Below are positions 11,846 through 22,818 of a DNA stretch of 64,000 nt, in pieces. The translations under genes were made by a program, and so were the position numbers. Under the pieces are notes generated by a model. The model did not search any database. It saw nothing but the letters and a program-made list of their open reading frames with translations, and had not been told where the DNA came from. Source of the stretch: Corynascus novoguineensis (lineage: Eukaryota > Ascomycota > Sordariomycetes > Sordariales > Chaetomiaceae); assembly GCA_033296725.1 (NCBI GenBank), contig MU857612.1:334126-398125 (forward strand). Reading direction: 5' to 3'. The first letter of the stretch is position 1. Each line of letters opens with the position of its first letter.

Positions 11846-14800
11846 ATGGGCGCCATCGCGGTGCTCACCATGGCCGAGAATGCCCCTTCAACTGACTCGG
11901 CGACTCCGCGACCGGTGCACCCCTTTTTTGCGCAGAACCGCGTACACACGCCCCTTTCTGCTAAGCTGACTCTGAACGATCCACAAAGTTCGACTGACAG
12001 CGCCGTTCACCCACCCGACACTGTTGCAAAAGGGAAAACGGAACATGATGTCACGGAAGACGTCGCCTCAGGGAGTAGCCGACGGCGCAAAGCCGATAAA
12101 GAGTTGATTGAAGAGGATACACCAAAGAAGACGCGGCCGAACAAGCGGACAAAAAACTCAGACAGTAGGGGAGACATTGAGCCTCTTCTCGCAAAACTCG
12201 GCAACGGAGATGAAGATAAAAAGAACACCCAGCCGGACAACCCGGGCCTCGATGCATCTGTGCAAGAAGACAAACACTCTCACGATGCAACTGAGATGAC
12301 TTCTGCCAACTATGAAGTGCTGACCTGTGGCTCTGAGTTGAAAATCGCTCCGATCGAGGACTCCGCCAAACCCCTAATCAATGGCTATCCTCCCGAGCAA
12401 AGTGTAGCACACCGAGCAATGGAGGATAACCCGACGAAGCCAAGGAAGATGTTGCAGTTCAACCCAAAGACAGGGACGATTGGTTCACCACCGAAGCCAA
12501 AGGAGCCTCATCCAAAGGAGGTGCATGGAACGGAGAAAAAAGCTGGTAGGCGTGGTCGAAAGCCGGCTTCCAAAATAATGCGCCTCACATACGGGAATGA
12601 TCCGAAAATTCGCGTCAGATTGGGCAACCTGATTGATGGCATCCTGGGCGGTCAAACCCGGCACGCGGTTCCCAACTCCAACAATTTGAACTCACTGGAC
12701 GTGAAACAAGAGCTACCAAAGACGGTCGAGGCGCCAGCGATAAAACCATCTAAGGCCACTCATCCCTTCTTTTTAAGCCAAACTAAGGTAACCAACCCAG
12801 TTGCTGTGGACGCAAAGTTCAAGAAACCCGGTGTCTCCTCGAGCAACGCCCCGACCAAGCATTACTGTTCGACACCGTGCTCGCCAAAAAGGCCCCGTAT
12901 GGCGCCAGCTTCGAAGGTTCCAATGCCACAATTTGGCATCAAGAGTCTTGGTTTGAAGTTCCCGGGCGCAAAACTTCCAGCTTGGCCGTGGCAAGGCATG
13001 GTGCACATCCGAGGTGGCGTGGACGAACTTTCAGGTTTCCGGGACCAGCCCCAGCCTGTTCCTTTTCGAAAGTCAAAGGGCAACGCTATAAAAATGGTGC
13101 CCAACGAGTCTGTGATTAGTATTCTCGCAGACTCATTGGAACTACCGGTTGTGGCAGAGGCGGTGAGAAAGATCAATACGGATGAGTTCATCCCTCCTCC
13201 GCCAGAGCTTCGCCTCCCACAGAAACACTTCGAAAGCGGAAGCAAACTTCAATCTCGAGTACTCCCGGAGCTCAGAACTTTTCACTCCTCCATCGCATCC
13301 AAACAGTTGGCGCCAGCAACGGCCTCTGTCAACGGAAAAGACGGTAGTATGGGAGCTCCGCCTCAGCTTGCTCGACTCTTCAGCCGCATCTCGTCATCGC
13401 TTTCGGCATTCGACATGTCCCAGTGTGAGACGGCCAATTGGGTGCAGAAATATGCTCCGATTAATGCCATTGAAGTGCTCCAGCCGGAACGGGAGACATT
13501 CTTCCTGCGAGACTGGCTCCAGGCCTTGATGGTGCAGTCTGTGGACACCGGCTCGACGGAGCCCGATAAGTCGAGGGCTGGGCCGAAAACAAAGTCCTCG
13601 ATTGCCGGAAAGAAAAAACGGAGGAAAAAGCTTGATGGCTTCATCGTCTCGAGTGAGGATGAGGGCTACGAGTGGTACGACCTATCAGAAGAGGACGACG
13701 ACTGGGCTCCGAGTGGCAGTCGGGGCATCCTCCGGAAGACGGTCATGAGGTCCAGCAACCGAGCTAAAAGCAGAGATGGTGACAAGGCCGCTAATGCGTT
13801 GGTCATTAGCGGGCCCCAGGGATGTGGCAAGACTGCTGCAGTGTACGCTGTGGCAAAAGAGTTGGATTTTGAAGTTTTTGAAATCAACGCGAGTAGCCGA
13901 AGGAGCGGGAAAGACGTGCTGGAGAAGATTGGTGACATGACGAGAAATCATCACGTTCAGCAACATCAGTCATCTGGAACGTCGAACAATGAAGATGCCG
14001 CAAACGACGACACCACCAATGACATTAAGTCGGGCAAGCAGTCAACCATGAAAGCCTTCTTTGAAGCGAAACTGAAAGGTCCTAAAGCCAAGCAAGGCAA
14101 GAGCTTGGAGAACGAAGTAAAAAAGGAATCTCCCAAATCTCAGCGCCAGTCCTTGATCCTCTTGGAAGAGGTTGACATCCTCTACGAGGAGGATAAGCAG
14201 TTCTGGACGACACTTGTTGGCCTCGTCGCACAGGCAAAACGACCATTCATCATGACGTGCAACGATGAGACGCTTGTTCCCCTCCATACACTGACGCTTC
14301 ACGGCATCTTTCGGCTCAGCACCCCGCCGAAAGACCTTGCAGTTGACCGTCTGCTTCTCATTGCTGCAAACGAAGGCCATGCCCTCTCAAGGCAACCGGT
14401 AGAGCAGCTCTATGACGCTCGCTGTGGGGACCTGCGGGCAGCAACGATGGATTTACAGTATTGGTGCCAGATTGGCGTGGGTGACCGCAAAGGCGGTCTG
14501 GACTGGTTCTATCCCCGTTGGCCAAAAGGCGTTGACCTGGACGAGAATAAGGAGGTAATTAGAGTAGTGAGCCAGGATACATACCGGTTAGGGATGAACC
14601 TCCTGGGGCGAGATCCGATCACGGACACCAGGCTCTCTTCGCGGCCCATCGAGGAAGAGATTCTCCGCCAAGTTTGGGAGTCTTGGGGTCTCGACGCGGG
14701 ACACTGGCAAGACACGCCGGAATTCGCATCTTGGGCACAGGGCTTGGGCCCTGATCCCATTACTCCCGCTGGTCGACTACCTGCGTTGGAAGCCTATGAT

Positions 14801-15766
14801 GACCTAGCTGCGGCAATGAGTGTGGCAGACGTATGCTCTTCCAAGTCGTTTGCTGCATTCAAGGAGGTAAGTACCCCGCCCAATCTGATTCCAACACCTC
14901 CAAGCTGATCGTTGTGGCGAAAGGAGGCGATGGACACCACTCAGACAGAACAACCTGCGAAGACCCGGGACGACCTGATCCTCGGAATCACGCATCTCGA
15001 TGCGCATGTTGTTACGCACTACAGCGGACTCCCAACTTCGATTGCCTGCACTATCAGATCCCTTGCGAGATCGTCGCTGTCGTTGCGTGCTGAACAATTC
15101 GGGCAACAGGCAGCCACTATACTCGGTCCTCTGGACGAAACTCGGGCCATTCGCTATATCCAGAACAGCCTTACATCAACTATTCCGGGCACTCCAGCCA
15201 TTGGTCGCATGGAGTTTGCCTTCGCATTTGATGTGATTGCCGCTCCCGAGAATTCTCCGCTCCAGCCAGTGTCGTACCTCGAGCCTTCGGTTTTTGACCG
15301 GACTCTCAAGCTCATTGCTCTCGATGTGGCACCATACGTTCGTAGCATTGTCGCCTACGATTCACACCTTCAAAAGCAGCGGGTCAAATTAAGCAGCCTC
15401 GTGGGCCAAGGTGGCAAGGGTTTCAAGAGCTCCAAGCGAATGCGTACGACCCGAGCGGCGCTCTCTGCTCTTGAGGGCGGTCCAAGGAGCACGACAAGGG
15501 CCGAGCGGTGGTTCAAGGCGGATATCAATCCCTACCTGGTCGCAAAAACGGCGGGCAAGGGCTGGGGTGGCTTTGAGGTGGAAGACCTGGAGACGCTGAA
15601 TGGGTCCACAACGGGTTCTCTAACGAACAACTCTCCCAAAACATCACCCGACACAACTCCCACAAAGACGACCAAGCAGGCGGTGTTGAAGAGCAGGAAG
15701 CGGAAGATGCTTCTTCAGGATGATGCAGACGACAGTTCTGACGAGCTGGGTCACCCGGTTGACTAG
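11846..15766 (+). CDS. ELG1: Elg1/ATAD5-type RFC-like AAA+ ATPase, PCNA unloader
   Basis: Exons 11846-14866 and 14924-15766, intron 14867-14923 (GTAAGT...AAAG, 57 bases), 1287 residues. A second in-frame ATG at 11870 has better context. The N-terminal 500 residues are disordered with basic clusters and two 'HPFF' motifs (residues 25-28 and 306-309). The AAA+ core has Walker A GPQGCGKT (656-663), the ATAD5/Elg1-like 'FEINASSRRSG', and a Walker B-like 'ILLEEVDILYEED' near 770-782. A canonical PIP box, QSTMKAFF (732-739), lies in the insert between Walker A and B. The family forms an alternative clamp loader with Rfc2-5 that removes PCNA, preferably SUMOylated, from DNA behind forks. The C-terminal exon carries the helical collar and a basic tail. 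Identification is strong from the AAA+ motif variants; yeast Elg1 is shorter (791 residues). Confidence 0.87.
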
Positions 15767-16134
15767 ATTCCCAGTTGTAATGCTCAAAGGATTCTCCGTC
15801 AGAACGGCTTATTGAGCCAGCAATATACGACAACACTTCCCTGCGGTGGGCGAGGAGCCCAGACATGAATGGACTTGTGAACCCATCAACTCCTGGAATT
15901 GGTGCAGTGACTGCCCATGATTATGCCATTGCCTCTGCGTACACTCCGGTAGAGGATTCACCAGCAGCAAACCAAAAGTCAAATCGTCCATGTCGCTCCA
16001 TAAGTAGCATTCATTAGCCGCGACTTTCAGTGTTCTTGAATTTGCTACCGTATTGATCTCTCAAACCATCACCGCCCTGAAAGAGCCCAATCCAACTTTC
16101 TTAAACTCCTAGCCCGGCGATGGAGTGGATCGAC
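15767..16134. other. Convergent 3' intergenic region
   Basis: Tail-to-tail spacer of 368 bases between ELG1 and the next minus-strand gene. Nothing recognisable apart from expected 3' UTRs. Confidence 0.5.
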
Positions 16135-17184
16135 TCAACGATACCAATCGTACCCTTCGCCATACCGCTTATCTCCACTCAAATCGAAGGAAGCTCGCCT
16201 CGGCCTTGCGGGAATATCTCGGTAACCGTAAACGGCTTCGCCGGGGTGGTCGTCATCATCATGATACCTCAGCTGCGTTGAGCCCCAGGCCAGTGATCCT
16301 ACATTCGACAAGCTCCGGTCAGAGTAATGTCCGAGACCTGCGCGCGACACCCCAGTTGCTGACGAGCTGTTTTCCAGCAGGTACTGATCTGTTATGGCCA
16401 GGTGCTGGTGACCAGCGGTTGTCGTGGGTGGGCCGACACGTTTGCAGCTACTGTCTCGCCGATACAACGGTTCGAGGTATCCGCTTGCGCCATGAACCCA
16501 GTCACGGTCGTTGCGGGCCCTGCTGCGGTCACGCCGCCCAGTCCACGATCGTAGGCGGCCACCGGCCCCATCCCAGCCCAGGTCGTCGTACTTGAAGTAA
16601 TGCCCGTACCCTCCGTTCGTGATTGGGCGGTAGGGGCTACGTCCCCGCCGCCCGTCGCCGTCTACAGACAACAACCCTTCCGCGCCGCCGTCGTATGGGC
16701 AGCAGTCGCCTCCATATTCTGCATCGCAGCAGCAACAGCGACCGCGACCGCGACGATGACGGCTCCCTCCTGCCGCAGCCTGTCGACCAGAAGTAGCAGC
16801 AGCAGCCTTCTCCGCCTTCTCCGCCTTCTCCGCCAGGCGCCTCTGCTTGGCGCGCAGCGCCAGGTCCGACAGCTCCCAGTCCTCCTTTTCGCTGTACGGG
16901 TAGCCCTTCGGCCAGTACTTGTGCGCCAGCAGCGAAGCGGCGGCGATGCTGCCGAGAAATAAGTAAGGGGGCTTCTTGTGCGCGCCGGCGGCGGTCCCTT
17001 CATGTGTGACCCCCCCAGCGGAAATAGATGGCCTGCTACGGCTGCTGGAAGAGGAAGTGGCGGTAGTATTTGTGGTGCCTCGGCTGGTTGATGTAGAGTG
17101 CGAGAACGAGTTGGAGCGATTTCGGTAAGGGGCAGAGGACGATGTGGTACTGGGGGTTGGCGGAGGGCTGTAATAGGTCGGCAT
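16135..17184 (-). CDS. Hypothetical single-TM, low-complexity fungal protein
   Basis: Single exon, ATG at 17184, 349 residues; not recognised as a characterised family. The first 75 residues are Ser/Thr/Pro-rich. A short hydrophobic segment 'PYLFLGSIAAASLLAHKYWP' (about 73-92) could be one membrane anchor. It is followed by 'GYPYSEKEDWELSDLALRAK' and a Lys/Ala/Glu coiled stretch. A Gly/Cys-rich patch with four consecutive cysteines (about residues 153-156) and an Arg/Tyr/Asp-rich tail complete it. The composition fits a tail-anchored or mitochondrial/ER surface protein, but this is conjecture. Strong antisense open frames exist because of the GC-rich low-complexity code. Confidence 0.65.
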   Translation of the reverse strand: MPTYYSPPPTPSTTSSSAPYRNRSNSFSHSTSTSRGTTNTTATSSSSSRSRPSISAGGVTHEGTAAGAHKKPPYLFLGSIAAASLLAHKYWPKGYPYSEKEDWELSDLALRAKQRRLAEKAEKAEKAAAATSGRQAAAGGSRHRRGRGRCCCCDAEYGGDCCPYDGGAEGLLSVDGDGRRGRSPYRPITNGGYGHYFKYDDLGWDGAGGRLRSWTGRRDRSRARNDRDWVHGASGYLEPLYRRDSSCKRVGPPTTTAGHQHLAITDQYLLENSSSATGVSRAGLGHYSDRSLSNVGSLAWGSTQLRYHDDDDHPGEAVYGYRDIPARPRRASFDLSGDKRYGEGYDWYR

Positions 17185-18757
17185 CGTGGCGCGTCGAGGG
17201 TTATGAACTCGCTAGGATGGGTCACGAGAAGAAGTCAGGTCTATGATCCAATTACCTGCCATGTCTCGTTGTTCTTTTCTTCTCCCCTTGGTGTCTCTGA
17301 TGGCCAAGGCGAGAACTGCCAGGAGAGAGGTCGAGTCGTGAGATAATGGAGGTGTGGCAGAATATGACTACTTGGCTCGCCTGGAACGGGTCACTGAAAC
17401 GGGCGCGGTCTGCAACAGGAAGCCGGGCGGTGCGCCCCAGAGACCTGGCATTTGTTGGCCGCGCCGCAAAATCTGATGCTTGTACGGAACCTGGTGTGAG
17501 CTCAGTTGGACGCCTCAAACAGCAGCGGGCCGTGCCAACGGGTCGGGGCGACGCCGCGTTGCACGACCATTTTACGGTTACATCGCAAGATGCAATGTCT
17601 GTCGTGATTACATAACGAGGGAGACGATGGTGTTGCCCCTATATACTAGGAAAGAGAGAATTCTCAGGTGTCTTTGCCTTCTGGGAAATTTGCCCTTGAT
17701 GAGATTCGTTATAAAGGGTCCCATCCGTCACCAGATCTTGGACGATTCCAGGCACAGCGGCCCTGTGGTTGGCGAGCTTGGGCGCTTCATGCAGCCAAGC
17801 CGCTTGGCTGCGGGAAGGGCGGTCGTTAATCAGTGGATCGACCGCCCAACAATTGTGCTGGCCGAAACTGGAATTGTGGCTTGCTGAAGCCCTTGTCCAG
17901 AGGCGCCTCCTACCACAAACGATAATACACTACTACTACGCAACCCTGGTAGCGGGTGTAAAGTATCCGGCCGTTTTTCGGGAATAAAACAAATGGAATT
18001 CTGACACATCTGCACCTCTATCGCACCCCGGGCACACCGGAAGGCCTCATCCCAACCCCTACATCCAAAAACCACGACGCCTGATAGCACGCATATGCCT
18101 CCACCAAACGCCTCTCCATTTAAACCCGCCCTTTTCAGACAATTGTGCGTTGCAGCAATTGAACCTTGAACCGCCATTTTCTCGTCTCCTTCAAAGGGAG
18201 GGAGGGTAGTGGTAAGTAGGTATATACGGGACGCAGGTAGATGCAGTGCAGTTCCGGGCACTGATTAACAGAATCTACCGCAGTCTTTCGCAGGCAGTAT
18301 GCTTCTGCAAGATAACGCCCCAAGCCCAGAACATTGATTACGGGTCTGTAGATAGTGTATGTACTGTACAACATGAACTGGACCCCGCTCAGCGCCCCGT
18401 TCTCGGCATTGTTACCCCTGGCTCAAACCCACCATCCATGACGCAGTCGCCTGGCCCAGCCCATTCCGAGGTTTCGGCCTTGCCATATGGGCATTTTGAT
18501 GCCCATCATCCTTTGCTAGTATTGCACTTGCGAGACACGTGCCATGTCTTCAGCAGTTCACTTCGTCTTGTCGACGATGGTAATATACTTATGACAGGTT
18601 CGGAGCTTGCTACTACTGACTGAGAGGTGACTTTTCCTAGTTCGTGCGCCCTTCGTGCGTTCAATTCCCGTCCTCCTGGCGGATACTCTTCGACATGCCA
18701 CATGCGAGGCATGGGCCGTTGACATCAGACCAATCTCGCCAGAGAAACTAACAAGCC
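17185..18757. other. Intergenic, 1.6 kb, with a short perfect hairpin
   Basis: Head-to-head spacer between the preceding minus-strand gene and the transporter. A 9-bp perfect inverted repeat with a 3-base loop sits at 17791-17811 (arm GCAGCCAAG). No coding region is supported. Confidence 0.5.
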
Positions 18758-21700
18758 ATGGCTCACCAGCAAGGCGAAAAGGGCGGGTCGAGCGAGGCCG
18801 CAGACGCAACAATGGGAGGGACCACCATGGACACCGACACAAGGGCCAGCACGAATGAACATCAAGGTGCACAGGCCGAGGAGGAGAGGTCTAGCTGGTG
18901 GAAGAGGACCACCCTGAAGTTAGGGCTTGATGCGCCCACTCTTATGATCATGTTCAAGTAAGATGCCCTCTGACGCTACCTGGCAGCTAACCTTACCTGC
19001 CTGATGGCTTGGAAGGCCCCGATTTGGGAGGGGGGGAAAATTGAAGTAGAGGAAACCAGTGTAAGAAACATGCTGCTAACCCGCCTTGCTCAGGGGCTCT
19101 CTGGCTCCGACAATAGGTATCGCCATGTTGCAGTCACGTACCGTCGCGGCCTACTTCTCCACGCTAGGTTACCTCATCCCCGTCATCAGCGTGTTTGCTA
19201 TGCCCGTCATGCCGAGGGGTAAATTCTTGATGAACCTCATGCTCAATGCCTTAGCCGTGTGCGTCGGTTCGGCCGTGTCCATGCTGGCGCTCTGGTCTGC
19301 CGTCAAGGCCCGCCAGAATACCGCTGGGCCAGCCACCTCACCCACCGCAGCTCTGGCTTACAACTCGAGCCAGTCGGCTGTCTGTGCCGTCTGGTTGTTT
19401 ACCAGCATCTGGTTTGGCAATGTTGTGCGCGCTAAGCTGCCCGCCTTTAACCTTCCCATCATCGTCTACAGCATCCTGGTCAACGTCTCGGTAACCTTTG
19501 GTCCGCGCATGCCCACCACTGCCGCCGCTCAGAACTTTGTCCAGCAGCTCATGACAGCCATGTTGACAGCCCTCGCCCTGGCGTTGAGCGTGAACCTTCT
19601 GGTGTTCCCCGTCAGCAGTAGATTGGTCGTTTTCAGAGAAATCGCGGGGGGCGTGGTGCTGCTTAGGAAGCTGGTCGCACTGCAGAAAGCGTACTTGGCG
19701 AGTCTCAAACCGGACGCCACCTTCGATGCGGCGATGCAGACCGATGTTTTCGTTGCGAGGCCCGGCGGAGACGCCCATTGGCAGGAAAAGAAATCAAAAT
19801 TGACCAAGGAAGCCGAGGCGGCCAAGGCGTTGGAAGACATGGGGGCCAAGATGAGAGAGCTCGCTGGCAAGATGCATGCCGACTTGCCCTTCGCCAAACG
19901 CGACGCCGCATGGGGAAAGCTCGCTGCCAAAGACCTGAGTGAGCTGTATAAACTCTTTCGCAACGTTTACGTTCCTGTGTACGCTTTTGCTCTCCTGTTC
20001 CCTCCCCTCTTTCCCTTCTCTCTTCCGGTTGTTTTGAGCTTGTTACTCACTCTTCGTTATCTTCAGACTTGGCATGAACACCATCATTGATATCTTCCAG
20101 CGTTTCTCTGCGCGTCCGGATTGGGATGGGTCGGGCGATGACGCGTATGATGAGAAGGATATGGAGAAGCACGTGTGGAACGAGGTTATGAAACAAGTAC
20201 AAGAACCTTTCAATATTCTTGCCGACGCTGTGGATCAAGGGCTCGAGCATGCCGCAATATGCCTCGAGCTAATTCCCAAGCCCAAGAAGAAGTCCGGAAA
20301 ACGAGGGAAGCCAGATTCAAATGCGCCTGGAGTCGATGTTGAAGCAGCTGAGGAGCCGAAGCCCGGTGATGCCGGCTTTTCCGAGGTTCTCGACGAGAAG
20401 GTCCAGGCTTTTTACTCGAGAAAGGGGGAGTTGCTGAGGAAATGGGTCCAGGAGAGGGGCATCAACCTGGACGAAGGGCCTGCCGGGCAGTCTTACTTCA
20501 GGAGCGAGAGGGATCAGGTGCAGCTCTACATCATCCTTTACATGGAGAATCTCATGCACGCAGCCGGCGAAGCTGTTCAGGACCTCGTCGACTTTGCTGA
20601 TGAGAAAGTCGAGAATGGTACAATGACTAAGAAGCGCTTGATCGTTCCCACCCCCCGTCGTCTACTTAAGTGGCTGAAGGCCGTCTTTGGCAACGAGGAT
20701 TCGTCGGCCGAAGAGACGCCCGATATCATGGAGACCGGCGCCAATCTCGTCTACGTCGGGAACGAGTACAACCGCAGGAAGAACCCCGAGCATCTACCTC
20801 CTGAGACGACCTGGCAGCGCTTTGGCGATGGGCTGAGAAAAATCCCCAAGTTTCTCGGCTCCGAAGAATCTGCCTTTGGCTTCAGAGTCGCATGCGCGAC
20901 CATGACGATTGGGATCGTGGCTTTCCTAGAGAGGACACAGCGATTCTTCATGGAACAGAGGCTAGTATGGGCGATGATCATCATAGCAATCGGAAGTATG
21001 TCATATTTTCGGGCTTTCTCTCCCTCCTTCCTATTCCTTTTTTCCGACTGCCCCTGTTCCGAGGAGTGACAGCTGACATTATTGGATAGTGACCATGAGT
21101 ATGTTCCCCTCCCGTTGGAGTACGCACAGCGCTTATCTTCTGACCATTACCCATAGCTTCTGGCCAATCCGTCTTTGGGTTCCTTTGCAGAATTGGTGGC
21201 ACGGTTGTCGCGATGTGCCTTTCCCTCGTCATTTGGTATATCGTTAACGAACACGTACCGGGTGTCATTGTCTTCCTGTGGCTCTCTATCTTCATAAGCT
21301 ACTACTTCTTCCTCGAGTTTCCACGGTTTCTCCCGGGTATTCTGATAGCCATTGTTACACAAGTTCTCGTCATTGGCTACGAGCTACAGGTGCTCACCAT
21401 CGGCAGGGCAATCTCAGAGCAGGCAGGGCAGCCGTTCTACCCGTATGCCGACGAACTTTTTCTCCAAGTTTAACAACAAATCAGCTAAAACAAACTCACA
21501 GGACGTATCTACTCGCACCCTACCGTCTCGCCTGCGTGGCCGGCGGCAGCTTGGTTGCTTTCATCTGGACAATTTTCCCGTCACCTCTGACGGACCGTAC
21601 TTGGCTACGTCGCGACTTGTCGGCGACTCTGTACCTTGTAGCCAACTACTTCGGTGTGCTCAGTACCACGATCCGGTCAAACGTGAATGGCACCGCCGGC

Positions 21701-22609
21701 GATGTCAATACGGCAGGAACGCCGGCTCACCACCTTTTCAAGGCTGGCCGCAAAATCTTCGGCAAGGTCATGTTGCTGATCCCCTCCATGTCGCAACACT
21801 CGGAATGGCAGAAGTGGGAGCCCACCATCGGTGGCAAGTTCCCGCGCGCAGCCTACGACGACATCATCATGCGAAGCACGCGCATCCTGGCTTACCTGAC
21901 CCTGACGAGCTACACCATTATGCACCCCACCCGCGTGCGCTTGGCCGACAGGGGCGGTGATACCGACGAGCGACGTCCCCGGCGGTCCCACACGCGAGGG
22001 ACCTCCCTCTCCCTGCACTCTCGCTCCCGTGCCCCGTCCGCATCCACCTCCCACCGCGAGTGGATGGACGCGTTGGGCAACGTGCTCGACATCCTCCGGC
22101 CGACCCACCACACCATCCTCTCGACCCTCACGCTGCTTTCTAATGCGCTCCTTTCGGGTCAAAGCCTGCCGCCGTTCCTACCTCTCCCGCGACCCTACGA
22201 GATGACCCGGCAGTTAATGCGCATGCGCCGTTCCGCCTTGTCGGTCCCGACGTTGACCGTAGAAGACGACGACAGCGAGGGTGAAGCAATTAGGATGGTC
22301 GACTCGCGCACCGGATTCGACGGCGCGTTCGCAGGAGGAAACAGCGAAAAAAACGACAAGATGGACCGGAGCGGGGTCCGGCGGGACCTTGCTCTAGCGA
22401 ACATACTGAACCCGAGGAACCTTGAACAACCAGGTTATGCCGAATTCGCGGTGCTGCAGGTTTGCACGACGCTCGTGTGTGACGATTTGGAGGGATTGGT
22501 GAGGGCAGTTAGTGGGCTGGTGGGCGTGGTGGATTTCAGCTTCAAGTGGGAAGAAAGCGAGTCCACTCTGAACGTGGGGGTTGCAGAAGGAAAAACGAAG
22601 ATTCACTAG
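18758..22609 (+). CDS. ArAE/BRE4-type membrane transporter (putative ER transporter, 6TM N-terminal, DUF2421-like)
   Basis: Six exons: 18758-18957, 19094-19978, 20067-20995, 21090-21098, 21157-21442 and 21502-22609; all introns are GT-AG and the joined frame is open for 1138 residues. The N-terminus is hydrophilic. Two multi-TM blocks follow: about 67-230 ('GSLAPTIGIAMLQS', 'RGKFLMNLMLNALAVCVG', 'FNLPIIVYSILVNVSVTFGP') and about 640-790 ('RLVWAMIIIAIG', 'GQSVFGFLCRIGGTVVAMC', 'VFLWLSIFISYYFF', 'LAPYRLACVAGGSLVAFIWT'). They are separated by a cytosolic helical domain, with a long C-terminal soluble domain. This duplicated half-exporter layout is that of the fungal aromatic acid exporter-like family (yeast Bre4, brefeldin-A sensitivity). 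The substrate is unknown. Exon 4 is only 9 bases; leaving it out also keeps the frame. Confidence 0.85.
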
Positions 22610-22818
22610 GTGACAACCCCGGCACCCGGACCGCCATGGCGTTGCAGACGAAAACAAGGCAGCATTCATGATCAAATGGGGTTCCTCTTGTATGTCCATG
22701 CCCCCCCGTCTATTCTCCCGTCTAATCTCTATCGTCTATACCCGTATCGCACAATGCTTCTAAAGAATATATATGTATATATACCCACAAGCATATGACA
22801 GCTCAAGGGGTTGTGTGA

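Noticed and set aside
16600..16962. Plus-strand 120-codon frame opposite the orphan gene
   Set aside because: It is an antisense shadow of GC-rich low-complexity coding sequence on the minus strand.
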